Below are positions 42,750 through 50,624 of a DNA stretch of 64,000 nucleotides, piece after piece. Source of the DNA: Haloarcula halobia (lineage in GTDB: Archaea; Halobacteriota; Halobacteria; Halobacteriales; Haloarculaceae); NCBI RefSeq assembly GCF_029338255.1, contig NZ_CP119787.1, forward strand, positions 1,426,001 through 1,490,000, in the 5' to 3' direction. Numbering within the stretch: position 1 is the first letter of the stretch; each line of letters opens with the position of its first letter. Position numbers and translations under genes: made by a program. The notes below the pieces were generated by a model. The model was not told where the DNA came from. It saw only the letters and a list, made by a program, of their open reading frames with translations, and searched no databases.

Positions 42750-43511
42750 ATGGGCTATCGATTGGACGAAATCGATCGGCGGATCATCTACGAACTGATG
42801 CGCAACGCACGCGATACGTCCGCGCCGAAGATCGCCGAGGCGGTCAACGTCTCGCCGGGAACGATCCGGAACCGGATCGATCAACTCGAAGACCACGGGA
42901 TCATCCGCTCGTACACCGCCGAGATCGACTTCGAACGGGCCGACGACCGGTTGACGAACCTCTATATCTGTACTGCCCCAATCTCGGAGCGGAAGTCCCT
43001 CGCGCGGGAGGCCCAATCGATTCCGGGCGTGACCAACATCCGGGAGCTGATGACCGGCCGCAAGAACCTCCACGTTCTGGCTGTCGGCGAAGACACGGAA
43101 AGTCTTCGCCGCGTTGCACGGGCGCTGTCGGGACTCGGCATCGAAGTCGAGGACGAGACCCTCCTGGAGGCCGAGACGCACGTTCCCTACGCTCGGTTCG
43201 GTCCCGATAAAGAGGGTCCCACGAGCGATCCGACAGACGCGATCAGCCTCACGAGCGATGCGAAAGTCGTGGACGTGACTATCCCGGCCGAAGCCCCTAT
43301 TGCCGGGTATACGCTAGAGCGGGCGGTCGCGGAGGACGTTCTCGACGAGGATACACTCGTGATTGCGGTCGAACGGGACGACGCCGTGATCACGCCGAAC
43401 GGAACGACCACGATCCAGGGCGATGACATCGTGACCGTGCTCTGTCGAGGCGGCGACACCGATCGGGTGTTAGAGCCGTTCGTCGCGGAGGAAGCGACCA
43501 CAGACCGATGA
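42750..43511 (+). CDS. Lrp/AsnC-family regulator with C-terminal RCK (TrkA-C) domain
   Basis: 253 residues. N-terminal HTH: LDEIDRRIIYELMRNARD and PKIAEAVNVSPGTIRNRIDQLEDHGII, as in AsnC. The middle (about 65-145) is the ligand-sensing RAM-like segment. The C-terminal 75 residues (VDVTIPAEAPIAGYTLERAV, GDDIVTVLCRGGD) are a TrkA-C/RCK-C domain, a small-ligand binding module usually found in ion-transport proteins. It likely controls the divergent amino-acid permease and usp genes, by position. Confidence 0.9.
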   Translation: MGYRLDEIDRRIIYELMRNARDTSAPKIAEAVNVSPGTIRNRIDQLEDHGIIRSYTAEIDFERADDRLTNLYICTAPISERKSLAREAQSIPGVTNIRELMTGRKNLHVLAVGEDTESLRRVARALSGLGIEVEDETLLEAETHVPYARFGPDKEGPTSDPTDAISLTSDAKVVDVTIPAEAPIAGYTLERAVAEDVLDEDTLVIAVERDDAVITPNGTTTIQGDDIVTVLCRGGDTDRVLEPFVAEEATTDR

Positions 43512-43629
43512 ACTGCGGACGGTGTGGGGAAGCTACTCGGCTTCAGCGGTGCGACGTCGATGGCCGTATCGATCACCGTTGTGACGAGTCCGCGAGGACG
43601 TGAGACACCGGTGCTATCGACAGCAGCCG

Positions 43630-44550
43630 TCACGAAAGGACGAACGTCGGCGCGTACAGGAGCAGACAGACCACCGCGGCCGGGCGGTCGATGCCCCGCC
43701 GCCAGTAGAACAGGCCGAGCACGAGGATGGAGACGGCGAGCATGTACAGCAGCGATGGCCGGATGGCCGCCGGATCGGCGACGACCACGTCGAAGAAGAC
43801 GGCGCCGATGCCAAGCGAGAAGACCGGGTCGGTGATGTTGCTGCCCAGAATCGAGCCGACGGAGATGCCGGTGCGTCCCTCCGAGGCGGCGATGCCGGCG
43901 ATGACGATCTCGGGGAGCGTCGTCCCCAGGCCGGTCAGCAGGCCGACGAGGTACTCCGGGAGGCCAAAGCGCTGGGCCAGCACGACGCCGTTGGTGACCA
44001 TCAGCTGGCCGCCGACGACCACCAGCACCAGCCCGCCGAGGATCCAGGGGAACGTCTCTCTGGGCGTCTTCGGTTGCTCGATGACCTCCTCGGTGATCTC
44101 CTCGCCGCCCTCGTTGGTGTAGAGGGTGTAGATGAACTGGACGTACGCGAGCATCATCAGCAGTCCCTCCGAGCGGTTGACGACGCCGTCCTCGAGGGTG
44201 AGGATCATGATTATCATCGCCAGGATCATCGCCGACCCGTAGACGAGGACGTCGCGACGCTCGGCGACGAAGGGGGCGATGAAGGCGACGACGGCGATCG
44301 CCAGCGTGATCTGGGCGGTCTCCGAGCCGACGATGTTGCCGACCACGAGGTCGCCCGCGCCGTAGAAGGAGGCGTAGACGGACGTGACCATCTCCGGGAC
44401 GGACGTGCCAACGGAGATGAGCGTGACCCCGATGAAGAACGGCGAGACGCCGTAGTACAGGGCCAGGTCGCCGGCCGAGGTCACGGCCCGGTCGGCGCCA
44501 ACGACCAGGCCGGCGAGGCCGGCGAGGAACAGCGCGATCTCGACGAGCAT
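43630..44550 (-). CDS. Calcium/sodium antiporter (CaCA family)
   Basis: 306 residues with about ten helices in two inverted halves. The alpha repeats are plain: SVGTSVPEMVTSVYAS in the first and LTGLGTTLPEIVIAG in the second, both with the ion-binding acidic residue. NIVGSETAQI and SILGSNITDPVFSLG are the matching loops. It is a YrbG-like cation exchanger that exports Ca2+ or another divalent ion in exchange for Na+. A more distant CaCA member lies at 57.2-58.6 kb. Confidence 0.92.
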   Translation of the reverse strand: MLVEIALFLAGLAGLVVGADRAVTSAGDLALYYGVSPFFIGVTLISVGTSVPEMVTSVYASFYGAGDLVVGNIVGSETAQITLAIAVVAFIAPFVAERRDVLVYGSAMILAMIIMILTLEDGVVNRSEGLLMMLAYVQFIYTLYTNEGGEEITEEVIEQPKTPRETFPWILGGLVLVVVGGQLMVTNGVVLAQRFGLPEYLVGLLTGLGTTLPEIVIAGIAASEGRTGISVGSILGSNITDPVFSLGIGAVFFDVVVADPAAIRPSLLYMLAVSILVLGLFYWRRGIDRPAAVVCLLLYAPTFVLS

Positions 44551-45009
44551 CTGTCGGGAGAGACTCGCGGCGGGGAGTAAAGTATTGCTCCGGGAACAGG
44601 TTCGGCCGTCGCTCTCGGTGGCCGCCAGGTCGCGCTCGGGTCGGCCTTCACCGAGCCCCGCCGTCCGGTGCTCCTCGAACAGCGGCGCGTGGGCGCGGGG
44701 GTCGTCTCGCTTCTCTCGGTGGGGTTGCCGACGACGGTCACCGGGCCGTCGGCGCTCTCCACGAGGTCGAGTCGGTCACCGAGGTCAAGCGCGAGGACAC
44801 CGCCCCCGTCGTCCTCGATGGCCAGGTTGTCGACGAGGCGACCGACACGAACTTCGCCGACACCGTCGAGACGGTGCGCGCCATCGACGAGACAGACCCC
44901 ATCCAGACCGCCGGATTCTACGACGACGACCTGCTCGGGCAGGCACCGACGGTCGATGATATTCAGGTGAGTCGACCGGCCGCCCGGTGTCGACCGGCCT
45001 GGGGGACGC
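44551..45009. other. Spacer with a gene remnant on the forward strand
   Basis: Between about 44,700 and 44,952 one forward frame reads as genuine haloarchaeal protein: HRAVGALHEVESVTEVKRED, VVLDGQVVDEATDTNFADTV and VRAIDETDPIQTAGFYDDDL, ending near APTVDDIQ. The frame has no credible start and then runs into the region antisense to the YbaK gene. It is probably the end of a lost gene. I do not recognise the family. Confidence 0.4.
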
Positions 45010-45480
45010 TCACTCGACGAACGCCGCCGGGGTCGCGTCCGCGAACGCTATCAGGTCGTCGGGCGCGATCGGGAAGACCGCCTCCGGGACGCCAGCGCCG
45101 GCCCACACCTCGGCGTGGTCGGTGAGCGTCTCGTCGACGTACACCGGTACCGGCCGGTCGTGACAGATGGGCGGGACGCCACCGATAGCCCACCCCGTCG
45201 TCTCCTGGACAGTCTCCGGGTCGGCCATCTCGACCGTCTCGGCGCCGGCGACGCCGGCGAGTGCCGACTCGTCGACCCGGTTCGCGCCCGACGTGACCGC
45301 GACGACCGGGTCGCCGTCGACGAGAAAGACCAGACTGCTCGCTATCTGTGCGACCGAACAGCCGATTGCCGCGGCGGCGTCGCCCGCGGTTCGCGTCGTC
45401 TCCGAGAACTCCGTGACCGCCGCGTCGAACCCGTGCCTGTCCTCGACACGGGCGACGAACTCGTCCACTCGGGGGTGCAT
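45010..45480 (-). CDS. YbaK/ProX-type aminoacyl-tRNA deacylase
   Basis: 156 residues from MHPRVDEFVARVEDRHGFDA; the frame is open 36 codons upstream but this length fits the family. Characteristic segments: AAAIGCSVAQIASSLVFLVDGDPVVAVTSG (with the conserved Lys of bacterial YbaK replaced by Ser-Leu), and GWAIGGVPPICHD with the GGVPP loop. It trans-edits mischarged tRNA such as Cys- or Ala-tRNAPro. It is divergent from the ABC transporter ATPase gene, with 97 bases between starts. Confidence 0.87.
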   Translation of the reverse strand: MHPRVDEFVARVEDRHGFDAAVTEFSETTRTAGDAAAAIGCSVAQIASSLVFLVDGDPVVAVTSGANRVDESALAGVAGAETVEMADPETVQETTGWAIGGVPPICHDRPVPVYVDETLTDHAEVWAGAGVPEAVFPIAPDDLIAFADATPAAFVE

Positions 45481-45577
45481 ACGCCGGGAGAAGGAACCGG
45501 GGAAAATGCCGGTTTCGGTCGGCCGCTCGAGCCAGTCGACGAATCCCTCAAGCCCGTCCGGTCCCTTGTCCGGACGA

Positions 45578-46567
45578 ATGAACGCCATCGAGGTAGCGAG
45601 ACTGACACGGCGCTACGGCGACCTGGTCGCCGTCGACGAGGTCTCGTTCTCGGTCGCCGAGGGCGAGATTCTCGGCCTGCTGGGCCCGAACGGTGCCGGC
45701 AAGTCCACGCTCGTCAACACGCTGTGTACCCTCCTCCGGCCGAGCGACGGGACCGCTCGCGTCGCCGGGCACGACGTCCGCGACGACCCGGGTGCAGTCC
45801 GGGCGAACATCGGCGTCGTCTTCCAGGAACCGGCGCTGGACGAGGAACTCACCGGCGTGGAGAACCTCCGGTTCCACGGTCGGCTGTACGGGATGCGTGG
45901 CGAGTACCGGCGCGAGCGCGTCGAGACGGTCCTCGACCTCGTCGACCTCGGCGCAGACAGCGACAAGCCGGTCGGCGAGTACTCCGGCGGGATGGCCCGC
46001 CGGCTGGAACTCGCCCGCGGGTTGCTCCACGAACCCGCCGTCCTCTTCCTCGACGAACCGACCGTCGGACTCGACGCCGGGACCCGAAAGACCGTCCGCG
46101 AGTACGTCGCGCGACTGAACCGCGAGGCCGGCGTCACCGTCGTGCTGACGACTCACTACATGGAAGAGGCCGACGCGCTCTGTGACCGCGTCGCCATCGT
46201 CGACGATGGCCAGGTGGTCGCGCTCGATACGCCCGAATCCCTGAAGGCCGACCTGGGCGGTGACGTGGTCCGCCTGAGCACCGACGACCCTGCGGCAGTC
46301 GCCCGCGCCGTCCGCGACCGTCCGTGGGTCCGGTCGGTAACCGAGACGGACGACGGCGTCACCGTCGGCGTCGACGACGGCGAGGCACGGGTCGCGGCGC
46401 TCGTGACGACCGCCAGCGAGGTGGCCAGTGTCGCGACGGTCTCGGTGGACCGCCCGACGCTCGAACGCGTCTTCCTCTCGCTGACCGGGCGGACGGTCGA
46501 CGAGGCCGAGGCGTCGGCCACCGGGCCACCGGTCACGCCGGTGGCCGGGGAGGACGACGATGACTGA
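45578..46567 (+). CDS. ABC-2 type transporter ATP-binding protein (DrrA-like)
   Basis: 329 residues from MNAIEVARLTRRYGDL. Walker A GPNGAGKSTLVN, Q-loop VFQEPALDEELTGVENL, signature YSGGMARRLELARGL, Walker B LFLDEPTVGLD and His switch TTHYMEEADAL are intact. The C-terminal 100 residues are the DUF4162-like regulatory extension of the daunorubicin-resistance group. It overlaps the permease gene by eight bases. Together they form an exporter, of unknown drug or lipid substrate. Confidence 0.93.
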   Translation: MNAIEVARLTRRYGDLVAVDEVSFSVAEGEILGLLGPNGAGKSTLVNTLCTLLRPSDGTARVAGHDVRDDPGAVRANIGVVFQEPALDEELTGVENLRFHGRLYGMRGEYRRERVETVLDLVDLGADSDKPVGEYSGGMARRLELARGLLHEPAVLFLDEPTVGLDAGTRKTVREYVARLNREAGVTVVLTTHYMEEADALCDRVAIVDDGQVVALDTPESLKADLGGDVVRLSTDDPAAVARAVRDRPWVRSVTETDDGVTVGVDDGEARVAALVTTASEVASVATVSVDRPTLERVFLSLTGRTVDEAEASATGPPVTPVAGEDDDD

Positions 46568-47345
46568 CGGGGGGCGTCCCGGTGGCGACGCCGTCGCGGT
46601 CTACGGCCTCTGGAAACGGGACCTCGTCAGATTCTGGCGGGCCAAGAGCCGCGTCGTCGGCCTCCTGCTCGGGCCCTTCTTCATCCTGGTGTTCTTCGGC
46701 TTCGGGTTCAGCGACGCGCGGTTCGGGGCGGTTCCGTCGTCGCTGTCGTATCTGGACTACCTCGTCCCCGGCATCCTGGGCTTTACGATGCTGTTCTCTG
46801 CCTCCTTCACCGGGCTGGCGGTCCTCTCGGACCGCGAGGTCGGCTTCCTCAAGGAGATTCTGGTCGCGCCGGTGAGCCGGACCGCGGTGGTCGTTGGCCG
46901 CATCGCCGGGGGCGCGACGACGACGCTGCTCCAGGCCCTGCTCGTCCTGGTGCTCGCCGTGCCCCTCGGGTTCCGCCCGGTGTCGCTCCGGGGCGTTCTC
47001 GTCGCCGTCGTATTCCTGGTCCTCATCGCCGCGACGTTCATCGGCCTCGGCCTGGCGATGGCCTCGCAGTTCAAGGACACCCAGGGGTACAACCTCATCA
47101 TCAACTTCGCGCTCTTCCCCCTGGCCTTCCTCTCCGGGGCGTTCTTCCCGCTCTCGAACCTCCCGCTCCCGGTCCGCGCCGTCGGCTACCTCAACCCGCT
47201 CACGTACGGCGTCGACGGCCTCCGGGGCGCGCTCGTGGGCTTCTCCGAGCGGGCGCTGTTCGTCGACTTCGGGGCGATGGTCGTCGCCGCCACGCTCACC
47301 ATCGCCGTCGGCGCGGCGCTGTTCCGCCGGGTCGAACCGGTCTGA
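46560..47345 (+). CDS. ABC-2 type transporter permease (DrrB-like)
   Basis: 261 residues with six helices. It starts in an acidic/glycine-rich N-terminus, then LWKRDLVRFWRAKSRVVGLL and PFFILVFFGFGF, and shows the ABC-2 consensus LAFLSGAFFPLSNLPLPVRA and YLNPLTYGVDGLRGAL near the end. It pairs with the ATPase encoded upstream. Its stop is nine bases from the stop of the convergent aminotransferase gene. Confidence 0.93.
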   Translation: MTDGGRPGGDAVAVYGLWKRDLVRFWRAKSRVVGLLLGPFFILVFFGFGFSDARFGAVPSSLSYLDYLVPGILGFTMLFSASFTGLAVLSDREVGFLKEILVAPVSRTAVVVGRIAGGATTTLLQALLVLVLAVPLGFRPVSLRGVLVAVVFLVLIAATFIGLGLAMASQFKDTQGYNLIINFALFPLAFLSGAFFPLSNLPLPVRAVGYLNPLTYGVDGLRGALVGFSERALFVDFGAMVVAATLTIAVGAALFRRVEPV

Positions 47346-47354
47346 GGGAGTCGG

Positions 47355-48473
47355 TCACCCGAAGTGCGCGGCCAGCCGCGTCGCCGCTTCCTCGACCCGC
47401 GGGGAGACCAGCGCGAACCGAATCCAGTCGGCCCGCGACTCGCCGAACGCCTCCCCCGGCATCCCCGCCACGCCGGCCTCGTCGACGAGCTCGTAGACGT
47501 TCTCGAACGTTCCCGGGAAGTCGGGGAAGCGCGCCATCACGTAGAAGCCGCCCTCGGGTCGGTCGTACGCTGCGCCGCTGTCGGCGAGCGCCCCGCAGAA
47601 CGTGTCGATGCGGGATTCGAGGCGGCTACGACACGCCGCGTAGTAGTCCGGCGAGGTGGTCTCGAGCGCCCGAGCGACGGCGTACTGGGCGGGCCGACTC
47701 CCGGTGACGTTCGTGAGCATGTGCTGGGTCCGGGCGCGGTCGAGCAGCTCCCCGTTCGGCCCGTCCTCGCGCGGGAAGACGGCGTAGCCGACCCTGAAGC
47801 CAGTGATCGCGAGCGACTTGGAGACGGAGTTCGTCGCGACGACGTTCGGAGAGTCCCGTTCCAGTGCCGAACTGAACCGGCCCGAGTAGTCGAAGTGGTC
47901 GTACACCTCGTCGCTGACCAGCAGAGCGTCGGTGGCCTCTGCGACGGCGGCGAACTCGGCCATCGCGTCGGCGTCGTAGACGGCGCCGGTCGGGTTGTTC
48001 GGCGAGTTGACCACGATGACCGCCGTCTCGTCGCTCGCGGCCTCGCGGACGGCCGCGGGCCGGAGGTGGCCGTCGTCGTCGACGGGGACGAGCGTCAGGT
48101 CGGCCCCGAGGTAGTTCACGCGACCCGCGTAGTACGGGTAGACCGGGTCGGTCAGGATGATCTCCGACCCGGGGAACGACTCGAGGCCGCCGCTCATCGC
48201 GAGGTGGTTGGCCTCGCCGGCGCCGTTGGTGACGAGGACGCGGTCGACGTCGACGCCGCGCCGGGCGGCGATCTCCTCGCGCAGGCCACGGAGACCGACG
48301 CTCGGCGGGTACTGGAACGAGTCGGCGTCGGCCTCGGCGTACTCGCGGAGGCCCGCACGGAGCCCCTCGGGCGGGTCCCAGTCGGGGTTCCCCGAGACCA
48401 TGTCGACGACGTCTCGGTCGGCCCGCTGGGCGTACCGCATCACCCGGAAGAACTGTGGCGTCTCGTAGTCCAT
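47355..48473 (-). CDS. Class I/II PLP-dependent aminotransferase
   Basis: 372 residues of fold-type I. VTNGAGEANHLAMSGGLES binds the phosphate; NSPNNPTGAVY carries the conserved Asn/Pro/Gly; LVSDEVYDHFDY includes the Asp-Tyr pair; the PLP Lys lies in SVSKSLAITGFRVGYAVFP. The group includes aspartate- and aromatic-type enzymes; substrate cannot be settled from sequence. Upstream on the same strand is a tiny membrane protein gene. Confidence 0.9.
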   Translation of the reverse strand: MDYETPQFFRVMRYAQRADRDVVDMVSGNPDWDPPEGLRAGLREYAEADADSFQYPPSVGLRGLREEIAARRGVDVDRVLVTNGAGEANHLAMSGGLESFPGSEIILTDPVYPYYAGRVNYLGADLTLVPVDDDGHLRPAAVREAASDETAVIVVNSPNNPTGAVYDADAMAEFAAVAEATDALLVSDEVYDHFDYSGRFSSALERDSPNVVATNSVSKSLAITGFRVGYAVFPREDGPNGELLDRARTQHMLTNVTGSRPAQYAVARALETTSPDYYAACRSRLESRIDTFCGALADSGAAYDRPEGGFYVMARFPDFPGTFENVYELVDEAGVAGMPGEAFGESRADWIRFALVSPRVEEAATRLAAHFG

Positions 48474-48516
48474 GGTGACCGGGGATTCGTCGCGGGCGGG
48501 CTTTCCACCTTCGGTG

Positions 48517-48660
48517 TCACTGCCGGACGTACAGCGTCACGACGCCGAGGCCGAGCAGGAGCAGCCCCCACAGCAAGTCCGACCCCGGCAACAACCCGAG
48601 CAGGAGCGTCACGAGACCCGAGGACACGAGCGACCAGCCGAGTGTCGTCTGATACGACAT
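48517..48660 (-). CDS. Small two-helix membrane protein (47 residues)
   Basis: The reverse-strand reading starts MSYQTTLGWSLVSSGLVTLL and ends VTLYVRQ. It has two hydrophobic stretches split by the turn LLPGSD, giving a helical hairpin. Clean start, stop and haloarchaeal codon use support a real gene. I do not recall a named family. It lies 43 bases upstream of the aminotransferase gene on the same strand. Confidence 0.65.
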   Translation of the reverse strand: MSYQTTLGWSLVSSGLVTLLLGLLPGSDLLWGLLLLGLGVVTLYVRQ

Positions 48661-48746
48661 GGGTATCCTATCGGCCGGGAACGGAAGATACTATCGTTCG
48701 GTTGTCAGGACTGAACGCTTTTGTCCGCGACCGACCAACGGCAGGT

Positions 48747-49259
48747 ATGCCCGACGAACGAGACAGTCCAGTCGAGGAACGCGTCGGCGACGTGCTCCGT
48801 GGTCGGGGCGAGACCGTCGCCGTCGCCGAGTCCTGCACCGGTGGCCTGGTCGGGTCGCTGCTCACCGACGTCCCCGGGTCCAGCGACTACTTCGACCGCT
48901 CGCTTGTCACCTACTCCAACGACGCGAAACAGGACCTGCTGGCCGTCTCGCGCGAGTCGCTGGACGCCCACGGCGCCGTCTCCGAACCCGTCGCCGGCGA
49001 GATGGCGCGCGCGGTCAGAGACACCGCCGGGACCGACTGGGGCGTCGCGACCACGGGCGTCGCGGGTCCCGACGGCGGCACCGAGGCGACGCCCGTGGGC
49101 ACGGTCTACGTCGGCCTCGCCTTCGCCGCGCCCTGGACGACCGGCGACTCGTGGGTCGAGGTCACGCGCCACGAGTTCGACGGGTCCCGCACCGAGGTGA
49201 AAGATCGGATCGCCCGGCAGGCGCTCGCGGACCTCCTCGCGGCCGCGGACGAGGAGTGA
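48747..49259 (+). CDS. CinA family protein (nicotinamide-nucleotide amidohydrolase domain)
   Basis: 170 residues, the C-terminal CinA/PncC domain alone. Motifs: VAVAESCTGGLVGSLLTDVPGSS, VTYSNDAKQDLL, GAVSEPVAGEMARA and GVAGPDGGTEATPVGTVYVG. The domain deamidates nicotinamide mononucleotide in the NAD salvage pathway. The upstream ACTGAACGCTTTTG is a plain promoter spacer. It is divergent from the two-helix protein gene. Confidence 0.9.
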   Translation: MPDERDSPVEERVGDVLRGRGETVAVAESCTGGLVGSLLTDVPGSSDYFDRSLVTYSNDAKQDLLAVSRESLDAHGAVSEPVAGEMARAVRDTAGTDWGVATTGVAGPDGGTEATPVGTVYVGLAFAAPWTTGDSWVEVTRHEFDGSRTEVKDRIARQALADLLAAADEE

Positions 49260-49295
49260 AAACACCTTTCGGCGCCGAGTCCGTCCCCCCGCTGG

Positions 49296-49802
49296 ATGAA
49301 CAAACGCGGGCACGTGCTGAACGCGATTCTGTTGAGTATCGGCCTCGGGTACGTCCTCGACCCCTCCGGCGACGTCACGACGTTCGCGACCATCGCCGAG
49401 GTGTTCCTCCCGGTGGTGCTGGGGGCGCTCTTTCCCGACGTGGACACGGCCTTCGGGAAGCACCGCAAGACCCTCCACAACCTGCCGGTCCTCGTCGTCT
49501 TCCTGGCACACCCCATCTACCACGCCGGCAACCTCCAGTGGGTCTGGCTCGGCGTCCTCTCCCACTACGTCCTCGATTACCTGGGGTCGCGGCGCGGCAT
49601 CGCGTTGTTTTACCCGCTCTCGGACCGCGAGTACGGCTTCCCCTCGGGCGTCACTACCTCCAGTGAACACGCCGAGCTGGTGACCGTCGCCATCACGGCC
49701 CTCGAACTGGCCGCCATCGCGGTCCTGGTCCACGTCCTCCCGACGTACCTGCCGCCGGACGTGACCCAGCTGCTCGCCGAGAACACCGCCCTGGTCGCCT
49801 AA
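49296..49802 (+). CDS. Membrane-bound metal-dependent hydrolase-like protein (DUF457/YdjM)
   Basis: 168 residues with four hydrophobic helices. Conserved polar residues in the membrane suit metal binding: NKRGHVLNAILL, FPDVDTAFGKHRKTLHN, HPIYHAG, LSHYVLDYLGSRRG and SSEHAELV. This is the LexA-regulated YdjM family in bacteria. The hydrolase activity is predicted, not shown. It lies 36 bases after cinA and ends four bases beyond the stop of the convergent PHP gene. Confidence 0.85.
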   Translation: MNKRGHVLNAILLSIGLGYVLDPSGDVTTFATIAEVFLPVVLGALFPDVDTAFGKHRKTLHNLPVLVVFLAHPIYHAGNLQWVWLGVLSHYVLDYLGSRRGIALFYPLSDREYGFPSGVTTSSEHAELVTVAITALELAAIAVLVHVLPTYLPPDVTQLLAENTALVA

Positions 49803-50560
49803 TACACCTTCACGTCGTCGAACTCGCCACCGTAGGCGACGTGGTCCGGATGCGTCGGGGCCGTCCCCTGGAGCATCACCCGGTCGAACTTCTCCCAGGT
49901 GTTCTCGTAGCCGAGGTGGGCGAACTCCATCGCACAGCGCATCTGGTGGCCGACACCGTGGCGATGGAGGACGCGTCGCGGGTCGCCGTTCCGGAGCGCC
50001 TCGGTGACTGCCTGCTCGCCCTCGAGGGGGCGCTCGAACTCGACCCACGCCTCGCCGACGGTCCCTCGCAGGTGGGCGTACGACGACGTGAACGTCGGCA
50101 GCCCCATCTCGCTGGCGAACTTCCGGGCCCGCCGGTTGTGGTGCGGGAGGTGCTTTGGGTTGTACACCTCGACGGCGTCGATGACGTCCCGGCAGTGGCG
50201 TAGCTCCTCCAGGCCGAGGCTCACGCTCAGGAAGCCCGGATGGGGGACCAGCACGGCGGCCTCCTGCCGTCGCAGTTCGGCCATCGTCGCCGACAGCGTC
50301 AGGAAGTCCGGGACCGGTTCCTCGAGGCCGACGGCCAGGACGTGGCGCCGCTTCTGCCAGGAGTTCGCGAACAGCTCGCGGGCGGGGACGACGGTCAGCT
50401 GGTCGTCCGAGAACTGCCGGGCGCGCTTTCGGATCTGGGGCAACCGCGTGAAGTGTGGCGCGTACGCGATGGCGTCCAGTCCACGGTCTTTCGCCCGTTT
50501 GACGACCTGCTCGTCGAGTACCTTCACGTGCAGGTCGACGGCGTACCCCTCACTCGTCAC
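49799..50560 (-). CDS. PHP-domain-containing protein
   Basis: 253 residues from a GTG at 50560 (VTSEGYAVDLHVKVLDEQVV); an ATG at 50599 would add 13 residues. PHP-like metal sites: DLHVKV, YAPHFTRLP, PARELFANSW, VLVPHPGFLSVS and EVYNPKHLP, all in the order of the PHP barrel, though the first HxH is reduced to H-V-K. It is a haloarchaeal form near RNase P subunit Rpp30-type and histidinol-phosphatase-type PHP proteins. The substrate is unknown. Confidence 0.82.
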   Translation of the reverse strand: MTSEGYAVDLHVKVLDEQVVKRAKDRGLDAIAYAPHFTRLPQIRKRARQFSDDQLTVVPARELFANSWQKRRHVLAVGLEEPVPDFLTLSATMAELRRQEAAVLVPHPGFLSVSLGLEELRHCRDVIDAVEVYNPKHLPHHNRRARKFASEMGLPTFTSSYAHLRGTVGEAWVEFERPLEGEQAVTEALRNGDPRRVLHRHGVGHQMRCAMEFAHLGYENTWEKFDRVMLQGTAPTHPDHVAYGGEFDDVKVY

Positions 50561-50624
50561 GCCATTCGGTACCCGGGTCGGTACATTAGTAATTTCCATT
50601 CGTGGCGCCGGCGACACCGACCCG

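Noticed and set aside
43187-43633. Reverse-strand open frame over the end of the Lrp-RCK gene
   Set aside because: Mostly antisense to a well-supported gene, with no motif of its own.
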